This document shows, piece after piece, positions 1 through 6,433 of a DNA stretch of 13,909 nucleotides (positions within the stretch are counted from its first letter, which is position 1; every line of letters starts with the position of its first letter). The position numbers and the translations under genes were made by a program. Under the pieces are notes generated by a model that saw nothing but the letters and a program-made list of their open reading frames with translations, ran no database searches and was not told the DNA's origin. The stretch is from Rhizobacter sp. (GTDB taxonomy: Bacteria > Pseudomonadota > Gammaproteobacteria > Burkholderiales > Burkholderiaceae): the NCBI GenBank assembly GCA_014379885.1, contig JACMKW010000219.1:1-13909 (forward strand), in the 5' to 3' direction.

Positions 1-1
1 G

Positions 2-685
2 GTCGACCCGGGGCTGCTGTCGGTGATCGACATCAACCGCGATGGCATCTTGCAGTTGGGTGAAATCCGAATCGGCACCGACATGATCGTGCTGGCCACA
101 CCCGAGATCGGCGGCCTGCCGTTTGTGGTGTCGGGCCTGGTCGCAGCCGGGGCGCTGGCCGCGGCCTTGTCCACCGCCGATGGTTTGTTGCTCACCATCT
201 CCAACGCCTTGTCGCACGACCTGTACTTCAAGGTGGTCGACCCCAAGGCCTCCAACAGCCGGCGCGTCACCATCTCCAAAATGCTGCTGCTGGTCGTTGC
301 CTTGAGCGCTGCGGGGGTGGCAGCGCAAAAGCCGGCCGATATCGTGTTTCTGGTGTCGGCCGCGTTTTCGATCGCGGCCTCGGCGCTGTTCCCGGCATTG
401 GTGCTGGGCGTGTTCTGGAAGCGCGCCAATGCGACCGGCGTCGTGCTCGGTATGGCCAGCGGGTTGCTCCTGACCGTTTACTACATGGTTCGCAACGAGG
501 CCTGGCTGCGTGGCGTTTTTGGCATTTCGTCGCCTGTGAGCCTGTGGTTTGGCATCCAACCCATCTCGGCCGGAGTGTTCGGCGTGGGGCTGGGCTTTGC
601 CGTCACCGTGCTTGGCAGCTTGTTGTCACGCCCCGGTGGCACCCGCAGTGACGACTTCGTCGACCGCATTCGCCACCCCACTTGA
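2..685 (+). CDS. Sodium:solute symporter (SSS family, VC_2705-like), C-terminal part
   Basis: Partial gene: the reading frame is open from the window edge, so the N-terminal half lies outside. The visible part has several hydrophobic segments. One is the SSS-family stretch ALSTADGLLLTISNALSHDL, whose Ser/Thr-rich turn corresponds to the sodium-site helix of this family. By family knowledge it is an inner-membrane sodium-coupled uptake protein for a small organic acid such as acetate (related to ActP); the substrate cannot be read here. The call to the VC_2705-type subfamily rests on overall resemblance. A hydrophilic loop encoded at 29-64 fits an EF-hand calcium-binding loop (DINRDGILQLGE), which is unusual in a symporter. 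The protein ends with a short polar tail (SDDFVDRIRHPT). The next gene, rpsF, starts 160 bp later behind its own likely promoter, so the two are probably not one unit. Confidence 0.85.
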   Translation, partial: VDPGLLSVIDINRDGILQLGEIRIGTDMIVLATPEIGGLPFVVSGLVAAGALAAALSTADGLLLTISNALSHDLYFKVVDPKASNSRRVTISKMLLLVVALSAAGVAAQKPADIVFLVSAAFSIAASALFPALVLGVFWKRANATGVVLGMASGLLLTVYYMVRNEAWLRGVFGISSPVSLWFGIQPISAGVFGVGLGFAVTVLGSLLSRPGGTRSDDFVDRIRHPT

Positions 686-689
686 GGCC

Positions 690-720
690 TTGGCGGCGAA
701 GGCGCTTTTCAGAGTAGAAT
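690..720 (+). promoter_or_regulatory. Candidate sigma-70 promoter of the rpsF cluster
   Basis: TTGGCG at 690-695 and TAGAAT at 715-720 resemble -35 and -10 boxes. The spacing is 19 bp, longer than the ideal 17. The -10 match is good (5 of 6). It lies just after the symporter stop codon and would give an rpsF leader of roughly 120 nt. Inferred from sequence only. Confidence 0.45.
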
Positions 721-781
721 CGCGGGCTTACCTTGCCACACCCGGTTGAGAGGTCATTTCTGATCTTTCACACAGACGCCT

Positions 782-833
782 ACGGGGTGGCTTACCCGAA
801 AACCCGCCGATGTCCGGCGGGCAGACGGAAACC
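782..833 (+). promoter_or_regulatory. Structured 5' leader of rpsF, possible S6:S18 autoregulatory element
   Basis: Just upstream of the rpsF ribosome binding site there is a perfect 7-bp hairpin, CCCGCCG (803-809) and CGGCGGG (815-821) with a 5-nt loop. It is preceded by a CCCGAAAA stretch and by a smaller GGGT/ACCC hairpin (785-788 with 794-797). There is no T run, so it is not a terminator. rpsF leaders in many bacteria carry an RNA motif with an exposed CCG that binds the S6:S18 complex. This leader has the right position and CCG elements, but I cannot confirm the exact fold. Confidence 0.35.
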
Positions 834-845
834 AGAAGGAGTCTT

Positions 846-1217
846 ATGCGTCATTACGAAATCATCCTGCTCATCCATCCGGATCAGAGCGAACAGGTTC
901 CGGCCATGCTGGAGCGCTACAAGAGCACGGTCACCGCTGGCGGTGGCAAGGTGCACCGGGTTGAAGATTGGGGCCGCCGCCAAATGGCTTACCTGATCCA
1001 GAAGCTCGCCAAGGCGCACTACCTGTGCATCAACATCGAAGCCAGCAAAGAAGTTCTGGCCGAGCTGGAAACGGGTTTCCGTTTCAACGATGCCGTGCTG
1101 CGTCACCTGACCGTCGTCAAGACCAAGGCCGAGACCGGCCCCTCGGTGATGATGAAGTCGGTCGAGAAAGAAGACGCCCGCAAGGCACCGCAGCAACAGC
1201 AGGAAGCCTCGGCCTGA
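846..1217 (+). CDS. rpsF: 30S ribosomal protein S6
   Basis: A 123-residue protein starting [20 protein letters not shown], the typical S6 N-terminus. It carries the family motif [15 protein letters not shown] (about residues 38-52) and [15 protein letters not shown] (about 74-88). S6 binds 16S rRNA as a heterodimer with S18 in the platform of the small subunit; S18 is encoded two genes downstream. The C-terminus is a low-complexity tail rich in Lys, Glu and Gln (QQQQEASA), as is common for S6. The ATG at 846 was chosen over a longer in-frame reading from 810, because AAGGAG at 836-841 is correctly spaced before it and the family starts here. It heads the rpsF-priB-rpsR-rplI cluster. Confidence 0.97.
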   Translation: MRHYEIILLIHPDQSEQVPAMLERYKSTVTAGGGKVHRVEDWGRRQMAYLIQKLAKAHYLCINIEASKEVLAELETGFRFNDAVLRHLTVVKTKAETGPSVMMKSVEKEDARKAPQQQQEASA

Positions 1218-1232
1218 CGGCCAGGTGCCCAG

Positions 1233-1252
1233 CGCTCAAATTGGTTGAGGCG
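1233..1252 (+). promoter_or_regulatory. Hairpin covering the priB ribosome binding site
   Basis: CGCTCAA (1233-1239) can pair with TTGAG-G-CG (1245-1252) across a 5-nt loop: 7 base pairs with one bulged G. The 3' arm contains GAGG (1247-1250), the only Shine-Dalgarno-like sequence for priB (ATG at 1255). If it forms in mRNA it would dampen priB translation relative to its ribosomal-protein neighbours. Seen directly as complementarity; the function is inference. Confidence 0.4.
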
Positions 1253-1254
1253 GC

Positions 1255-1536
1255 ATGAACCGGGTGGTTCTGTCGGCACAACTGGTGGAGCGAGGCGCCA
1301 TGCGATACACCCCTGCCGGCCTTCCGGCCTGTGATTTCAGCCTCAAGCATGAATCGCAAGTCACCGAAGCCGGCCAGGTGCGCCAAATCTCCATGGAGAT
1401 GCGTGCGGTGGCCATCGGGGAGATCGCACAGCGCCTGGTCGGGCTGGAGATCGGAGCAGCGGGCACCTTTGCCGGCTTTCTGACCAACCAGCGCAATGGC
1501 CGCGGCGCCGTTCTGCATGTGACTGAATTCGAGTGA
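1255..1536 (+). CDS. priB: Primosomal replication protein N (PriB)
   Basis: A 93-residue single OB-fold protein: MNRVVLSAQLVERGAMRYTP, then PACDFSLKHESQVTEAG and a C-terminal GRGAVLHVTEFE. These match the PriB/SSB-like family. PriB binds single-stranded DNA and works with PriA and DnaT (where present) to reload DnaB at stalled forks. Its place between rpsF and rpsR is the same as in Escherichia coli, which supports the call strongly. It begins 37 bp after the rpsF stop. The weak GAGG at 1247-1250 is only 4 nt from the ATG and is partly buried in a potential hairpin. dnaB, which encodes the helicase that PriB helps reload, lies about 1 kb downstream. Confidence 0.93.
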   Translation: MNRVVLSAQLVERGAMRYTPAGLPACDFSLKHESQVTEAGQVRQISMEMRAVAIGEIAQRLVGLEIGAAGTFAGFLTNQRNGRGAVLHVTEFE

Positions 1537-1599
1537 GCCTGAACGCGGTTGTTCTTCGCTCAATGTTTGTTCCGGATAGATATTCAAGTGAGGTGAAAA

Positions 1600-1890
1600 A
1601 TGCCCCCGCCACGTGGTAAAGGTCGATTCTCAAAGGATCGCAAACCCAAACGCAACCAACAGTCCCTGCTGTTTCGCCGCAAGCGCTTCTGCCGCTTCAC
1701 GGTGACCGGCGTCGAGCAAATCGACTACAAGGACATCGACACGCTGCGCGACTTCATCGGTGAAAACGGCAAGATCACGCCGGCTCGCCTGACCGGTACG
1801 CGTGCCTTCTTCCAGCGCCAGCTGACCACCTGTATCAAGCGCGCGCGTTTCCTCGCGATGCTGCCGTACAGCGACCAGCACAAGGTCTGA
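1600..1890 (+). CDS. rpsR: 30S ribosomal protein S18
   Basis: A 96-residue basic protein with the S18 core: [20 protein letters not shown], then [20 protein letters not shown] and the rRNA-binding end [14 protein letters not shown]. It pairs with S6 on the small-subunit platform. The N-terminal extension [19 protein letters not shown] is longer than in E. coli S18 (75 residues), as I recall for beta-proteobacterial homologues. The start at 1600 has AGGTGA at 1591-1596. It sits 63 bp after priB and 11 bp before rplI. Confidence 0.97.
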   Translation: MPPPRGKGRFSKDRKPKRNQQSLLFRRKRFCRFTVTGVEQIDYKDIDTLRDFIGENGKITPARLTGTRAFFQRQLTTCIKRARFLAMLPYSDQHKV

Positions 1891-1901
1891 GGAGCACCAA
1901 C

Positions 1902-2354
1902 ATGCAAATCATCCTGCTGGAAAAAGTGGCCAACCTCGGCAACCTGGGCGACGTCGTCAAGGTGAAAGACGGCTACGCACGCAACTTCCTGATCCCCCAA
2001 CGTGCCGCACGCCGCGCCACCGAGACCGCGATCAAGGAATTCGAAGTCAAGCGCGTTGAACTTGAAAAGGCCGCCGCCGAGAAGCTGGCCGTGGCACAAG
2101 CCCTGGGCGAGAAGATGAGCGGCCGCACCGTTCACATCACGCAAAAGGCGGGTGTTGACGGCCGTCTGTTCGGCTCCGTGACCAACCATGACATCGCCGA
2201 AGCGCTCACGCGAATCGACTTCAAGGTGGCCAAGGCGCAAGTGCGCATGCCCAACGGCCCGCTGAAGACGGTTGGCGAACACACGGTGAGCGTCGCTGCG
2301 CACACCGATGTGGTGGTCGACGTCAAGGTGGTGGTGGTGGGCGACACCGACTGA
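1902..2354 (+). CDS. rplI: 50S ribosomal protein L9
   Basis: A 150-residue protein, the usual L9 length. The N-terminal rRNA-binding domain begins [20 protein letters not shown] and contains [14 protein letters not shown] long connecting helix rich in Glu, Lys and Ala follows (about residues 42-75), then the C-terminal domain with [17 protein letters not shown]9 binds 23S rRNA near the L1 stalk base. The start at 1902 is preceded by GAGGAG at 1889-1894, which overlaps the rpsR stop, so the two are probably translated from one message. A strong terminator follows the stop codon. Confidence 0.97.
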   Translation: MQIILLEKVANLGNLGDVVKVKDGYARNFLIPQRAARRATETAIKEFEVKRVELEKAAAEKLAVAQALGEKMSGRTVHITQKAGVDGRLFGSVTNHDIAEALTRIDFKVAKAQVRMPNGPLKTVGEHTVSVAAHTDVVVDVKVVVVGDTD

Positions 2355-2376
2355 GGTTTACCCGCGCTCCGCGATC

Positions 2377-2406
2377 AAGGGTCGGCACCGCCGGCCCTTT
2401 TTCTTT
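2377..2406 (+). terminator. Intrinsic terminator after rplI
   Basis: AAGGGTCGGC (2377-2386) pairs with GCCGGCCCTT (2390-2399) across a 3-nt loop, with one T-G wobble in 10 pairs. It is followed by TTTTTCTTT (2398-2406). This is a textbook Rho-independent terminator, and it separates the ribosomal cluster from dnaB. Confidence 0.92.
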
Positions 2407-2491
2407 GTTGGGCTTGATTTCCACCGCAAGCCCCCCGAATTTCCCCAGCTTTGTCCACAGGCGTGGCGCAAGGCGTTCGTATCATCCCCCG

Positions 2492-3916
2492 ATGGCCGCC
2501 GTCTTCTCAAGCAACGAATTTACCGGTTCTTCACGACCTGATGATGAGGTGGCGCGGCTGCGCATCCCGCCGCATTCCATCGAGGCTGAACAAAGCGTGA
2601 TCGGGGGCCTGCTGATCGACAACAGCGCGTGGGACCGTGCAGGAGACATCCTGACCGACAGCGATTTTTATCGCCATGACCACCGGCTGATTTATGCCGC
2701 CATCGGGTATCTGATCAACGGATCCAAACCGGCCGATGTCATCACGGTGTTCGAGCGACTCCAAAGCCTGGGCAAGGCAGAGGAGTGTGGTGGCCTGGCC
2801 AGCTTGAACGCCCTGGCGCAAAGCGTGCCCAGTGCTGCCAATCTACGCCGCTATGCCGAGATCGTGCGTGAGCGGGCGGTGCTGCGCAAGCTGGTGGCAG
2901 CCAGCGACGAGATCGCCACCGCTGCCTTCAATCCGCAGGGCCGGCCGGTGCCGCAAATCCTGGACGAAGCCGAGAGCAAGATCTTCAAGATCGGTGAAGA
3001 AGGTTCACGCTCGCGCCAGGGCTTCATCAGCATGGACACGCTTGTGGTTCAACTGATCGACCGCGTGAACGAGCTGCACGAAAACGGCGCCGAAGAGGTG
3101 ACCGGCGTGCGCACCGGCTTCTATGACATGGACAAGATGACCGCCGGCTTGCAGGCTGGCGATCTGATCATCTTGGCGGCGCGGCCATCGATGGGCAAGA
3201 CGGCGTTCGCGCTCAACATCGCGGAGCACGTGGCGGTCAACGAAGGCTTGCCCGTCGTGGTGTTTTCGATGGAAATGGGTGCGGCGCAGCTCGCACTGCG
3301 GATGGTGGGTTCGCTCGGCCGCATCGACCAGTCCCACCTGCGTACCGGTGCGTTGCGTGATGACGAATGGGGCCGTTTGTCTGAAGCTGTCGAGAAGCTC
3401 GGCAAGGCCTCCGTGTTCATCGACGAAGGCTCGGCCCTTACGCCCACAGAGTTGCGCGCTCGTGCGCGCCGCCAGGCACGTCAGTGCGGGCAACTGGGTT
3501 TGATCGTGGTCGACTACCTGCAGCTCATGAGCGGCAGCGGTGGTGGCAGTGAAGAAAACCGAGCCACGGTCATTGGTGAAATCTCGCGTGGTTTGAAATC
3601 TCTCGCCAAAGAGCTGAAGTGCCCGGTGATCGCACTCTCGCAGCTCAACCGCAGCGTCGAGTCACGCACCGACAAGCGCCCGATGATGAGCGACCTGCGC
3701 GAGTCGGGTGCCATCGAGCAGGACGCCGACGTGATCATGTTCATCTACCGCGACGACTACTACACCAAGGAAGCGTGCAAGGAGCCGGGCGTGGCCGAGA
3801 TCATCATCGGCAAGCAGCGTAACGGCCCCACCGGCATGGTGAAGCTCGCCTTCCTCAAGCCGCTGACGAAATTCGAGAACATGGCACCGGGGAGTTCGGG
3901 CAGCGACATGTACTGA
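2492..3916 (+). CDS. dnaB: Replicative DNA helicase DnaB
   Basis: A 474-residue protein, normal for DnaB. The N-terminal domain opens with LRIPPHSIEAEQSVIGGLL. The RecA-like motor carries Walker A RPSMGKTAF (Lys236), the catalytic Glu at about 261 in VFSMEMGA, Walker B LIVVDYLQLMS (Asp341), LSQLNRSVESR, and the C-terminal KQRNGPTGMVKLAF with the arginine-finger region. It forms the hexameric helicase that unwinds the fork and recruits primase. The ATG at 2492 (MAAVFSSNEF) was chosen; the frame stays open upstream to a TTG at 2405, but that reading runs through the rplI terminator tail and shows no DnaB resemblance. No good Shine-Dalgarno precedes 2492. No intein or insertion is visible. Confidence 0.97.
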   Translation: MAAVFSSNEFTGSSRPDDEVARLRIPPHSIEAEQSVIGGLLIDNSAWDRAGDILTDSDFYRHDHRLIYAAIGYLINGSKPADVITVFERLQSLGKAEECGGLASLNALAQSVPSAANLRRYAEIVRERAVLRKLVAASDEIATAAFNPQGRPVPQILDEAESKIFKIGEEGSRSRQGFISMDTLVVQLIDRVNELHENGAEEVTGVRTGFYDMDKMTAGLQAGDLIILAARPSMGKTAFALNIAEHVAVNEGLPVVVFSMEMGAAQLALRMVGSLGRIDQSHLRTGALRDDEWGRLSEAVEKLGKASVFIDEGSALTPTELRARARRQARQCGQLGLIVVDYLQLMSGSGGGSEENRATVIGEISRGLKSLAKELKCPVIALSQLNRSVESRTDKRPMMSDLRESGAIEQDADVIMFIYRDDYYTKEACKEPGVAEIIIGKQRNGPTGMVKLAFLKPLTKFENMAPGSSGSDMY

Positions 3917-3936
3917 GGCTGGCTAACGGCGTGACC

Positions 3937-3960
3937 CATTGATGCTTTCGGACATCAATG
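3937..3960. repeat. Inverted repeat after dnaB
   Basis: CATTGATG (3937-3944) and CATCAATG (3953-3960) are perfect 8-bp inverted repeats with an 8-nt loop, 20 bp past the dnaB stop. Only ATTTG follows, so termination would be weak at best. It could be an imperfect dnaB terminator or an operator for the next gene. Apart from this, 3917-4059 shows nothing I recognise. Confidence 0.45.
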
Positions 3961-4059
3961 ATTTGCGCAGTCATCAGCCCCCTGTGTTGGCTAGAGCACA
4001 GAAGGAAATCGCGGGCGACGGTATCTTGCAGCCTGCCCTTCCCCACTCTGGAGATCATC

Positions 4060-4320
4060 TTGATCACCTTCAAAGTGCGAGACATGTTTTCGAGCCGCTC
4101 GGCCGGCACCATCGTGAAGACGCTGAAGGCGCTGGACAGTGGCGCGAGAGTTCGCGTCAACATGGAGACCTACTCGGTTGAAATTGAACCGAGTTGGGCC
4201 CGATCCGACGCCTTCCGGGAGGCGATCGGCAGAGCTGGTTTCACGCCAGAGCCGGCCAGGATGTCGCAATCGAAGGGGCCGTTCACAGGCGGGATCGACC
4301 TCGTTCTTCCACTGGAATGA
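4060..4320 (+). CDS. Small heavy-metal-associated (HMA) fold protein lacking the metal-binding cysteines
   Basis: An 86-residue protein read from a TTG at 4060, which has GGAG at 4050-4053 in good position. Its N-terminus, MITFKVRDMFSSRSAGTIVK, then LKALDSGARVRVNMETYSVE and FREAIGRAGFTP, follows the babbab pattern of HMA-type copper-chaperone domains. In Burkholderiales homologues as I recall them, the first loop reads MTCGHC. Here it reads MFSSRS, so both cysteines are serines (Ser11 and Ser14) and no other cysteine is present. Metal binding by the usual site is therefore unlikely; a decayed paralogue or a protein with a new role is possible. A longer reading from an ATG at 3958 adds 34 residues unlike the family and was not used. 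The tail (about residues 68-86) has no recognised motif. Confidence 0.7.
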   Translation: MITFKVRDMFSSRSAGTIVKTLKALDSGARVRVNMETYSVEIEPSWARSDAFREAIGRAGFTPEPARMSQSKGPFTGGIDLVLPLE

Positions 4321-4358
4321 CCGTGGTCTGCGCGTGAGAGACCCTCAATCAGGGGGGA

Positions 4359-4376
4359 TGGGCGCTAACGCTGCGT
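4359..4376 (+). promoter_or_regulatory. Weak sigma-54 type promoter candidate
   Basis: GG at 4361-4362 and GC at 4373-4374 have the invariant -24/-12 spacing. Some flanking bases also fit (C at 4363, C at 4365, T at 4372), but several do not. It lies about 140 bp upstream of the PEP-CTERM gene. RpoN is known to drive PEP-CTERM genes in some bacteria, which is the only reason to list it. Confidence 0.2.
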
Positions 4377-4423
4377 GCGACAGCGCACTGACCGCAACCC
4401 TCCGCTTTCGATACAAACGAATA

Positions 4424-4448
4424 CATGTTGATTGAGTCAATCGACATG
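4424..4448. promoter_or_regulatory. 25-bp palindrome, candidate operator
   Basis: CATGTTGATTGA (4424-4435), a central G (4436) and TCAATCGACATG (4437-4448) form a dyad matching at 11 of 12 positions; the exception is T4429/G4443. No T run follows and it is over 100 bp past the previous stop, so it is not a terminator. Its position, 65 bp before the PEP-CTERM start, suits a binding site for a dimeric regulator. The rest of 4321-4513 holds only short, weak repeats. Confidence 0.55.
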
Positions 4449-4513
4449 ACGGTCGAGGCCTTGTCTCAGGGCCGGACTGCCTCCTATCCGTTGTGGACAT
4501 CGAAGGATCACTC

Positions 4514-4990
4514 GTGAACTCAAATGCTTGCCGGCTGCCCCTGCTTCTCAGCATGTTGTGTGCGACGCCGCTGATGGCCATGACCAACAACCATGTCGCG
4601 AACAACCGTTTCGAGAGTGTGGTTCACCCCACCCAGACATGGCTCGGTCAGGCCAGCTTCGGTGAACACGACGCTGCGCGCGGCAAGCGCATGTCCCAGG
4701 AATTTGGCTCTCTCCTCGTCGGTGGCAACACGCCGAGTTTTGCCTCCTCAGCAGGCGAACGCATGACCGGCGCGCCGGGCGGTGGTGGGGACTTCCCGCT
4801 CGGCGGCACCTTCACTCACGCGGGCGTGTCGAGCGATGCCGTTTGGCCTGCCGACTTTCTGTCAGAAGGTAAGTCGTGGAGTTCGGTCACGGGCATCACC
4901 ACACCTGTGCCTGAGCCGCAGACATATGTACTGATGTTGCTGGGCTTGATCACCACCGCTTTCTTGATGCGCCATCGCAATCGCAGCTGA
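4514..4990 (+). CDS. PEP-CTERM sorting-domain protein, secreted, unknown function
   Basis: A 158-residue protein from a GTG at 4514 with GAAGGA at 4502-4507. The N-terminus (residues 1-22: CRLPLLLSMLCATPLMA) is a signal peptide with likely cleavage near Ala22. The C-terminus is a PEP-CTERM signal: VPEP at 132-135, a hydrophobic helix (YVLMLLGLITTAFLM), then a basic end RHRNRS. By family knowledge such proteins are exported, then cut and anchored or released by an exosortase, usually in bacteria that make extracellular polysaccharide. The middle (23-131) is polar, rich in Gly, Ser and Thr, has no cysteine and matches no domain I know. No exosortase gene is in the window. A further upstream GTG at 4493 would add seven residues; it was not preferred because its spacing is worse. 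Confidence 0.8.
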   Translation: MNSNACRLPLLLSMLCATPLMAMTNNHVANNRFESVVHPTQTWLGQASFGEHDAARGKRMSQEFGSLLVGGNTPSFASSAGERMTGAPGGGGDFPLGGTFTHAGVSSDAVWPADFLSEGKSWSSVTGITTPVPEPQTYVLMLLGLITTAFLMRHRNRS

Positions 4991-5313
4991 TGTGGGGAGG
5001 GAACCCGGCGTTCCCAACGAACGGCAAGCTGCTGAGCCATCGGTTCGCACCTTAGCGCCGGGCTCAATGCAGCCCTGCACGAACGGCACCACGCACGCAT
5101 CTGAATCGTTCTAGATGCGACGCATGCGCATACCCGTGGGTTGGTTGCGAGCGCAGCGTCTCCAGATACAAGCCTCTGCGCCGGCTAACCGATCCGGAAG
5201 TTAGTTGCAGTTGCGAGGTGGTTTTCGCCGGACTCAGGCGTTACGATGGGCTGTGTATTCATCCAGTAGCCCCTATGTAACTGGAGCCAAAGGAACCCCT
5301 CGTAAAGCACACC
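4991..5313. other. 323-bp intergenic region with small inverted repeats
   Basis: No gene, tRNA or clear promoter is seen here. GGGAAC (4999-5004) and GTTCCC (5010-5015) form a 6-bp hairpin just after the PEP-CTERM stop, but no T run follows. CGCATCT (5096-5102) and AGATGCG (5113-5119) form a 7-bp inverted repeat, adjoining a palindromic CGCATGCG at 5121-5128. AAGGAA at 5290-5295 lies too far from the next start (5314) to act as its ribosome binding site. Short open frames on both strands here have no start signals or family resemblance. Confidence 0.5.
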
Positions 5314-6423
5314 ATGCAAAAACCGCCCTCAGCGCCCCTCGACCTAGGCCGGATCAAAGGCCGTGGCACGGCCTGGGCCATCGTTCACCGCTACACCCGC
5401 CAGCCCAGCGAAAGTTTTGACGACGGCTGGGGCACGCTCGAACAGGCCGCGAGTGAAGAACACGTGCCGGTGGCCACGCAGATCATCGAAGAGCAGGTCA
5501 AGTCCATCCTGTCCAGCAACGACTCCCCCGACATCTCGTTCGACCTGTCGATCAACCCCTACCGGGGCTGCGAGCATGGCTGCATCTACTGCTTTGCGCG
5601 GCCCACACACAGCTACCTCAACATGTCGCCGGGGCTTGATTTCGAGACCCGCATCATTGCCAAGGTGAACGCCGCGCAGCGCCTGCGTGAGGCGTTTGCG
5701 AGCCACAGCTACGAGCCCGGGCTGCTGAACATCGGCTCGGCGACAGACGCCTACCAGCCCATCGAACGCAAGCTTGGCATCACACGTTCGCTCATCGAGT
5801 TGATGGCCGAATGCAAGCACCCGTTTTCGCTGGTCACCAAGTCGTCGGGCGTAGAGCGTGACCTTGATCTCATCACGCCGATGGCGGCCGAGCACCTGGT
5901 GGCGGTGTATGTGTCGGTCACGTCGCTCGATGCCAATCTTTCGCGCATCCTGGAGCCTCGCGCCGCTTCGCCGCAGCGGCGGCTGCGCACCATCGAGACG
6001 CTGGCAAAGGCGGGCGTGCCGGTGGGGGTGAGCTTGTCGCCGGTCATTCCGTTCATCAACGAACCCGAGATCGAGCGCATTCTCGAAGCTGCAGCCGCGG
6101 CGGGCGCACGCTCGGCCTTCAGCGTTGTGCTGCGCCTGCCCTGGGAGGTGAACCCGCTGTTTCAGCAGTGGCTGGAGCAGCACTTTCCTGAACGCGCCGG
6201 CCGTGTGATGGCGCGTGTGCGCGAGATGCGTGGCGGCAAAGACTACGACGCCACCTTCGGCAGCCGCATGAAAGGCGAGGGCGTGTGGGCCCAGTTGCTC
6301 AACCAACGTTTCACCAAGGCCTGTGCGCGCCTGGGCCTGAACAAGACCCGCACCGAGCTCGACCTCACGCTGTTTCGCAAGCCCCGGCTCGCGCCCACGA
6401 ACGGGCAGGCCGAGTTGTTCTGA
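5314..6423 (+). CDS. PA0069-family radical SAM protein
   Basis: A 369-residue protein. The radical SAM cluster motif CEHGCIYC puts the three [4Fe-4S] ligands at Cys86, Cys90 and Cys93, after the typical lead-in SINPYRGC. Further family stretches are NIGSATDAYQPIERK, PFSLVTKSSGVERDLDL, SVTSLDANLSRILEPRAASP and GVSLSPVIPFINE. It resembles COG1533 (SplB-like DNA repair photolyase group) and the widely conserved PA0069 family, whose reaction is unknown to me; any DNA repair role is only by resemblance. The ATG at 5314 is the only standard start before an in-frame TAA at 5278, though it lacks a good Shine-Dalgarno. The gene converges on eptA with 10 bp between the stop codons. Residues 1-40 form a basic, probably flexible lead. 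Confidence 0.9.
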   Translation: MQKPPSAPLDLGRIKGRGTAWAIVHRYTRQPSESFDDGWGTLEQAASEEHVPVATQIIEEQVKSILSSNDSPDISFDLSINPYRGCEHGCIYCFARPTHSYLNMSPGLDFETRIIAKVNAAQRLREAFASHSYEPGLLNIGSATDAYQPIERKLGITRSLIELMAECKHPFSLVTKSSGVERDLDLITPMAAEHLVAVYVSVTSLDANLSRILEPRAASPQRRLRTIETLAKAGVPVGVSLSPVIPFINEPEIERILEAAAAAGARSAFSVVLRLPWEVNPLFQQWLEQHFPERAGRVMARVREMRGGKDYDATFGSRMKGEGVWAQLLNQRFTKACARLGLNKTRTELDLTLFRKPRLAPTNGQAELF

Positions 6424-6433
6424 TCAAGCGCTG

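Noticed and set aside
2451..2459. TTGTCCACA, one base away from a DnaA box, in the dnaB leader
   Set aside because: A single imperfect site is expected by chance; there is no cluster, AT-rich region or other origin sign.
2405..2491. Upstream TTG start extending dnaB by 29 residues
   Set aside because: The extension begins in the rplI terminator tail and does not resemble DnaB N-termini.
3958..4059. ATG start extending the HMA-like protein by 34 residues
   Set aside because: The added residues do not fit the fold, and the TTG at 4060 has a better ribosome binding site.
4816..5100. 94-residue minus-strand open frame overlapping the PEP-CTERM gene end
   Set aside because: It has no ribosome binding site, is mostly antisense to a supported gene and has no recognisable motif.
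5344..6306. 320-residue open frame on the minus strand opposite the radical SAM gene
   Set aside because: It is a shadow frame with no recognisable motif or start signal.
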